From: an uncultured Prevotellaceae bacterium
GTDB lineage: Bacteria; Bacteroidota; Bacteroidia; Bacteroidales; Bacteroidaceae
Length of the DNA stretch: 64,000 nt
NCBI GenBank assembly: GCA_902775475.1
Contig: CACYME010000007.1
Coordinates: 69,097-133,096 of the forward strand
Reading direction: 5' to 3'
A program made the translations under genes and the position numbers. Of this stretch, positions 62,084 through 64,000 are shown one piece after another. Within the stretch, counting starts at the first letter, position 1; each line of letters begins with the position of its first letter. The notes beneath the pieces are model-generated. The model saw only the letters and a list, made by a program, of their open reading frames with translations. It was not told where the DNA came from and made no database searches.

Positions 62084-62490
62084 TTACCCAAGTCTTGACA
62101 TGAATTTCTCTCGATCAACAATAAATCTAAGGTGTGTACCTTCACCAAGCAGCGTCATTCCCGACGTACCGTCGCCTACCCGTAGCCTTTCACCAGAGTA
62201 AGCAGACACCTTAAATTCTATCTTTTTGCCGTCAACCTTAGTCACTTCGGCTACCGCTCTAACCACATCGCCAATTTTAGAGGGCTCAGATGGGAAGACT
62301 CAATATGACCACCAACGGTTGTGCAACCTTCAGGCAATTCATCAACAACGGCAAGCATGGCAGCGTTCTCCATCAAGGCCATCATTGCAGGGGTAGCAAG
62401 TACAGGCATATCTCCAGACCCCATCTGAATAGCGGTCAAGCCCTCACTTACTGTCAATTCGCTAATATGTTTCAGTCCGATTTCTATCAT
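62084..62490 (-). pseudogene. Frameshifted hotdog thioesterase (FlK-like)
   Basis: Two consecutive frames join into one protein: the first (MIEIGLKHISELTVSEGLTA ... TPAMMALMENAAM ... VGGHIESSHLSP) ends in the wrong frame, and the second continues with KIGDVVRAVAEVTKVDGKKIEFKVSAY ... EGTHLRFIVDREKFMSRLG. The shift lies near 62277-62286, in CCCTCTAAAA, and one missing base there explains it. Combined length about 135 residues fits the fluoroacetyl-CoA-thioesterase-like hotdog family, with the Thr, Glu and His expected at the active site. A sequencing or assembly error is possible. Confidence 0.75.
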
Positions 62491-62519
62491 ATCTTCATAA
62501 ATGTTCCTAATTGTTGGCA

Positions 62520-62557
62520 CAAAAGTAGTCAAATTCGGGCAGAAATGAGTAACTTTG
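62520..62557. promoter_or_regulatory. Face-to-face -7 boxes between thioesterase and DUF2284 genes
   Basis: TAACTTTG at 62550-62557 on the plus strand and TACTTTTG at 62520-62527 on the minus strand. No TTG at the standard spacing on either strand, so only the -7 boxes support this. Confidence 0.4.
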
Positions 62558-62608
62558 CCATCAATTACAACAAAGTTTAAGAGAAACGATGGATCAATTT
62601 GAAGATAA

Positions 62609-63163
62609 GTGATTGAGGACAAAACATATTCGGTTGAAAGATATACGGCTGAGATTGATGCTAAAGTCTATATCGAGGGATTCCGCAGGGCAGACTACTT
62701 CATAAAGTTCTGCCAGCAATGCGGAAACTATGGCCGTCGTTATGGTTGTCCTCCATTTGAGGAAGAACCTCTTGCAGCAATAGAAGGGTATGATAGAGTA
62801 CGAATATTAGGGGTAAAGATAACTCCCAAAGATAAGTCTCTTCCACTTGAAGCAGCCAATGACTTGATGAAGCCTGTGATTAGTGAACTGAACGAAGAAC
62901 TATTGGAAACTGAGAAGTCGTTGGGTGGTATGTGCTATGGGTTCGTTGGTACATGTCCTTATTGTGGTGATGCTGCATGTGCGAGGATAGATAGCAAGCC
63001 ATGTAGACACCCAGACAAGGTGCGCCCTTCATTAGAGGCTATCGGATTTGACATCAGCAAGACCTCAAAGGATTTGTTGGGACTTGATATAAAATGGAGT
63101 CAGGACGGATTAATACCTGAATACCTGACGTTGATATGTGGCATCTTTTATAAGAAACATTGA
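62609..63163 (+). CDS. DUF2284 metal-binding protein
   Basis: 184 residues. Cysteine-rich, as in DUF2284: FCQQCGNYGRRYGCPPFEEEP at about 31-50 and CYGFVGTCPYCGDAACARIDSKPCRHPDKVRPSLEAIGFDI in the second half, enough cysteines for a metal or Fe-S site. The start is taken as GTG (giving MIEDKTYSVERYTAEID), because no ATG is in frame; a nearby ATG at 62589 is out of frame and ends after 7 codons. Cytoplasmic, function unknown. A GNAT gene follows directly. Confidence 0.82.
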   Translation: MIEDKTYSVERYTAEIDAKVYIEGFRRADYFIKFCQQCGNYGRRYGCPPFEEEPLAAIEGYDRVRILGVKITPKDKSLPLEAANDLMKPVISELNEELLETEKSLGGMCYGFVGTCPYCGDAACARIDSKPCRHPDKVRPSLEAIGFDISKTSKDLLGLDIKWSQDGLIPEYLTLICGIFYKKH

Positions 63164-63164
63164 A

Positions 63165-63629
63165 ATGATAAAGATTATAACCTATAGCGGACAGTATAAA
63201 GCAGATTTCATACGTCTGAACACGGAATGGATTGAGACATATTTCAGTTTGGAGGAGTCAGACCTTAAGACCTTTTCCCATATTGATAGTTATATCATAG
63301 ACAATGGCGGTCAGATATTTCTGGCTCTTGACGACAATACGGGAGAAGTCGTTGGATGCTGCGCCTTGATTAACCATCCCGATAAGGATTCATACGAACT
63401 GGCAAAGATGGCTGTTTCGCCTCATACGCAGGGGCATCACATCGGACATCAACTAGGAACGGCTCTGATTGACTATGCAAGGAAAATAGGGGCAAAACGT
63501 CTTTATCTTGAAGGGAATACTAAGCTGGAAGCCTCTATCCATCTGTACCGTAAGCTAGGATTCCATGAGATTTCCTTGGAGGGGAGCACCTATGACCGCT
63601 GTGATATTATCATGGAACTAAAATTGTAG
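63165..63629 (+). CDS. GNAT family N-acetyltransferase
   Basis: 154 residues from MIKIITYSGQYKADFIRLN; a longer frame starting at 63138 would overlap the previous gene. GNAT core: IFLALDDNTGEVVGCCALINH, ELAKMAVSPHTQGHHIGHQLGTALIDYARKIGAKRLYLEGNTKLEASIHLYRKLGFHEI, with the acetyl-CoA loop QGHHIG. Acceptor unknown. The start codon is one base after the DUF2284 stop, so the two are co-transcribed; both are AT-richer than core genes. Confidence 0.88.
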   Translation: MIKIITYSGQYKADFIRLNTEWIETYFSLEESDLKTFSHIDSYIIDNGGQIFLALDDNTGEVVGCCALINHPDKDSYELAKMAVSPHTQGHHIGHQLGTALIDYARKIGAKRLYLEGNTKLEASIHLYRKLGFHEISLEGSTYDRCDIIMELKL

Positions 63630-63987
63630 GTAATATGAGCTTCATCAAGTACATTGTTCAGACCCGATAAAATAAACGAATATGAGGAAAGCAAGCAAAG
63701 AAAATAGAAGCTCTAAGGATTATCTGTCAGCGTTTCCTCCCTCAACACATGGATGCTTTCGCTGCTGCGATAGAGCGCAGTCTGGAGAGAACGGCTGTTG
63801 TGAAGATAACCTTGACAGAACCGCCTACATGCAAGCGTAAGCAGTATGACAAACAAGGTGAAGAAATGAAATGGCGGTGCAGCCTAACTTCAACAAAAGT
63901 TAAAATTACGAATTTATCTCCGATATTTATCAGAATTGACTATTTTTGCAACAAAGTTTAATAATACAGGCAGATAAATCGGAATTT
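63630..63987. other. Spacer with possible gene remnant
   Basis: A frame running from about 63687 to 63961 (KKIEALRIICQRFLPQHM, then DAFAAAIERSLERTAVVKI) has protein-like character but no good start, and its 3' third reads through non-coding AT-rich DNA. It may be a decayed fragment of an unrecognised gene. Its end overlaps a -7 box (TATTTTTG, 63941-63948). Confidence 0.4.
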
Positions 63988-64000
63988 ATGAGTAAGATAA
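63988..64000 (+). CDS. Start of a gene cut by the window edge
   Basis: ATG AGT AAG ATA at the edge, 39 bases after a -7 box TATTTTTG. Related words flank that box: TTTATCTCCGATATTTATC before it (63913-63931) and GATAAATCGGAATTTAT after it, roughly complementary, which could be operator half-sites of an autoregulated gene. The product cannot be determined. Confidence 0.4.

Noticed and set aside
62589-62612. ATG upstream of the DUF2284 gene as its start codon
   Set aside because: It is out of frame and stops after seven codons; the GTG at 62609 gives the expected N-terminus.
63681-63840. 52-codon frame with several cysteines (MRKASKENRSSKDY...)
   Set aside because: It competes with a more protein-like frame on the same strand, has no family match that I recognise and lies in a decaying region.

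Overview
This window is chromosomal DNA of a Bacteroidales bacterium, most likely a Prevotella-like gut or rumen species. The evidence is the promoter pattern (TTG, 19-20 bases, TAnnTTTG) upstream of many genes and both tRNAs, the mreBCD-mrdA-rodA block next to purH, GldH beside RicT, many secreted proteins ending in a 'GRxV...G(I/L)Y...GKK..K' tail like type IX secretion cargo, and families such as Omp28, DUF6029, DUF4294 and DUF4878. Coding DNA is GC-rich and spacers are AT-rich, so most genes carry long antisense shadow reading frames, which are not annotated here.

Layout. 0-7.5 kb: three secreted proteins, one with an Omp28/thioredoxin-like core. 8.4-16.9 kb: sulfur and one-carbon genes (metY, an SDR enzyme, cysK, later metF) around an outer-membrane beta-barrel gene with a LytS/LytTR-type two-component pair. 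16.9-19.8 kb: holB, ricT, gldH. 20.3-27.0 kb (minus strand): cell-shape block purH(N-terminal domain only)-mreB-mreC-mreD-mrdA-rodA. 28-37 kb: cellobiose phosphorylase (GH94), a PIF1-like helicase, a GH97 glycosidase, an M15 peptidase, a DUF6398 gene and tRNA-Leu(CAA). 37-42 kb: mannose-1-phosphate guanylyltransferase, HIT protein, greA with a probable leader attenuator, a sirtuin and a PNPOx-like lipoprotein. 42-50 kb: three tandem FKBP isomerases, an Lrp regulator overlapping a C26-M19 fusion peptidase, an M28 peptidase, a YiiX-like hydrolase and DUF4878/DUF4294 genes. 50.8-61.1 kb: an envelope locus of TlpA, DUF6029, an Omp28 lipoprotein, two paralogous secreted proteins and a giant Omp28-related protein. 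61.3-64 kb: tRNA-Asn(GUU), then an AT-richer accessory tail with truncated and frameshifted genes.

The most unusual content is non-coding. (1) Five diverged copies of a roughly 0.3-0.5 kb spacer element share a palindrome (GTCAACGCC / GGCGTTGAC) whose 12-base loop is found in both orientations. (2) Degenerate heptanucleotide arrays fill every gap of the mre operon and several other gaps, and one seems to have entered a coding sequence. (3) A 203-bp miniature element has long inverted ends that are themselves hairpins with compensatory changes. (4) In the 50-61 kb locus the tlpA promoter has been copied about 5.9 kb downstream, just after a duplicated gene whose 3' part is foreign-looking AT-rich DNA coding for five MBG repeats. 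No CRISPR array, complete insertion sequence, rRNA or SusC/SusD pair is visible.
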